Source: Agromyces subbeticus DSM 16689 (GTDB lineage Bacteria; Actinomycetota; Actinomycetes; Actinomycetales; Microbacteriaceae). Taken from it: a stretch of DNA of 64,000 nt. The position numbers and the translations under genes are program-made. The notes under the pieces are model-generated. The model ran no database searches and was not told the DNA's origin. It worked only from the letters and a program-made list of their open reading frames with translations. Location of the stretch: positions 186,001 through 250,000 of the forward strand of contig NZ_ATXG01000001.1 of NCBI RefSeq assembly GCF_000421565.1, in the 5' to 3' direction. Shown here piece after piece: positions 63,195 to 64,000 of the stretch; positions within the stretch are counted from its first letter, which is position 1; the number at the start of each line of letters is the position of its first letter.

Positions 63195-63243
63195 GTGACG
63201 CAGATCTACCTTCCATGCCCATCCGAAGGTCGATTTGCGTCAC
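63195..63243. repeat. Imperfect 18-bp inverted repeat
   Basis: GTGACGCAGATCTACCTT (63195-63212) and AAGGTCGATTTGCGTCAC (63226-63243) pair with two mismatches around a 13-base loop. It lies in the divergent gap between FGE and the DUF559-type gene and resembles dispersed palindromes. Confidence 0.65.
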
Positions 63244-63349
63244 TTCGGTCGGCGGCGACTCGTCCTCGGCAGGACGGACCAGCAGTCGGGCGTCCACAAA
63301 CGGGCTCGCGCGGTTGGGGGCGAGCTTGCCGGCGAGCAAGGGTGGTCGG

Positions 63350-64000
63350 ATGCCTCCCCGACAACAACTTCCCGATCACCTCGCAGCCCGGCCGTTCCGA
63401 GTACGCGATGCCGCCGCTTCGGGCATCGGTGAAGGACGACTCCGCGGCCCCGACCTGTCGAGACCGTTCCACGGCGTGCGGGCGAGTGCCGTCGAACCGC
63501 AGTCCCTGCTGTCGATGTGTGTTGCGTACTCTGCCCGAATGCGCGCGAGCGAGGTGTTCAGCCACGGAACGGCCGCGGAGTTGCACGGGCTCCCACTGCC
63601 GCGACGAATGCGTGGCCAACTGCACGTCGCAGCGTTCGTGCCGGAAGGGCTGCCGAGGGCCGCGGGAGTGCGCGGGCATCGTGCACAGCCCGGAGGCGTG
63701 CGGGTGGTTCGCCGGTTCGGGCTGTCGGTCGTCGACCCCGTCGATGCATGGTGCCAGCTCGCCGGTTCACTCACCGAGCGAGAACTCGTCGTCGCGGGTG
63801 ATGCCCTGGTTCGGCGGCAGCAACCGCTCGCCACGCTCGAGGAGCTGGAGCGTGAAGTCAGGCGTCGTGCGGGTCGACGTGGCCAGCGACGGCTGGTCGG
63901 CGCGCTCGGGAGGATCCGGCCGCGCACCGACTCGCCGCAGGAGACGGAGCTGCGGCTCGACATCGTCGACTTCGGCCTGCCCGAGCCCGAGGTGAACGTG
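63350..64000 (+). CDS. DUF559-type (restriction-endonuclease-like) protein, 3' truncated by window
   Basis: This frame has no stop in the window. It reads from ATG 63350 MPPRQQLPDHLAARPFRVRD, then RGPDLSRPFHGVR, SEVFSHGTAAELHGLPLP, DPVDAWCQLAGSLTERELVVAGDAL and RPRTDSPQETELRLDIVDFGLPEPEVN. This is the conserved N-terminal and middle part of actinobacterial proteins with a C-terminal PD-(D/E)XK (DUF559) nuclease, possibly AbiEi-like. The nuclease itself begins at the edge and continues outside. Start uncertain (weak RBS). About 217 codons are present. Confidence 0.75.
   Translation, partial: MPPRQQLPDHLAARPFRVRDAAASGIGEGRLRGPDLSRPFHGVRASAVEPQSLLSMCVAYSARMRASEVFSHGTAAELHGLPLPRRMRGQLHVAAFVPEGLPRAAGVRGHRAQPGGVRVVRRFGLSVVDPVDAWCQLAGSLTERELVVAGDALVRRQQPLATLEELEREVRRRAGRRGQRRLVGALGRIRPRTDSPQETELRLDIVDFGLPEPEVNV

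Noticed and set aside
1..64000. CRISPR arrays, tRNA or rRNA genes
   Set aside because: No spaced identical repeats of the right length, no cloverleaf or rRNA-like segment was recognised.

Overview
High-GC actinobacterial chromosome, most likely Microbacteriaceae (Agromyces/Leifsonia-like). This rests on the codon and base bias, actinobacterial families such as the DUF222-HNH (13E12) protein, a tiny bS22-type ribosomal protein and RlmC/Upp/TadA homologues that look like this group, and a perfect actinobacterial LexA box. No species can be named from the window. No tRNA, rRNA or CRISPR array was seen.

The left part (about 1-24 kb) reads as accessory DNA for scavenging. First comes an operon for amino-sugar oligosaccharides: a GH4 glycosidase (cut by the window edge), a BadF-type amino-sugar kinase, an Opp/Dpp-type ABC importer (five genes), an intracellular GH20 hexosaminidase and NagB. 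A broken IS1380-type transposase separates it from a LacI-controlled operon with a PotABCD-type importer, a deaminase of the cytidine-deaminase fold, a divergent S-adenosylhomocysteine-hydrolase homologue, a PfkB kinase and a nucleoside hydrolase. I infer uptake and breakdown of an unusual, perhaps 5'-modified, nucleoside. The promoter is legible, with one LacI-type operator between -35 and -10 and a second one just downstream. A secreted GH16 enzyme with two chitin-binding-like modules and a membrane-embedded alpha/beta hydrolase follow.

The centre (24-38 kb) has a frameshifted MMPL transporter divergent from a TetR regulator with two operator palindromes, then housekeeping-like genes: a stand-alone winged-helix regulator, upp, a small membrane protein divergent from a TetR gene, tadA, a glutamine amidotransferase, a CDF cation transporter, proC, a second and shorter GH20, rlmC, a DUF402 protein and a LexA-controlled DUF222-HNH protein.

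The potassium region (38-51 kb) holds a full Kdp operon in the order 27-residue membrane peptide, kdpF, kdpA, kdpB, kdpC, kdpD, kdpE, and 2.5 kb further on a constitutive-type Ktr/Trk pair. It thus combines high-affinity and housekeeping K+ uptake.

The right part (51-64 kb) has an ArsR regulator, a RibD-like reductase, a DGPF protein with an ECF42-type sigma factor, small membrane and acetyltransferase genes, a bS22-like peptide with a clear terminator, a glutaredoxin-like protein and a FAD-Rieske oxidoreductase. It ends with a sulfate-scavenging set (arylsulfatase, HAD phosphatase, SulP permease and the convergent formylglycine-generating enzyme) and a truncated DUF559-type gene. The octamer CGGATGCC, on either strand, is conspicuously frequent from about 28 kb rightward and nearly absent to the left, which supports a different origin for the left part.
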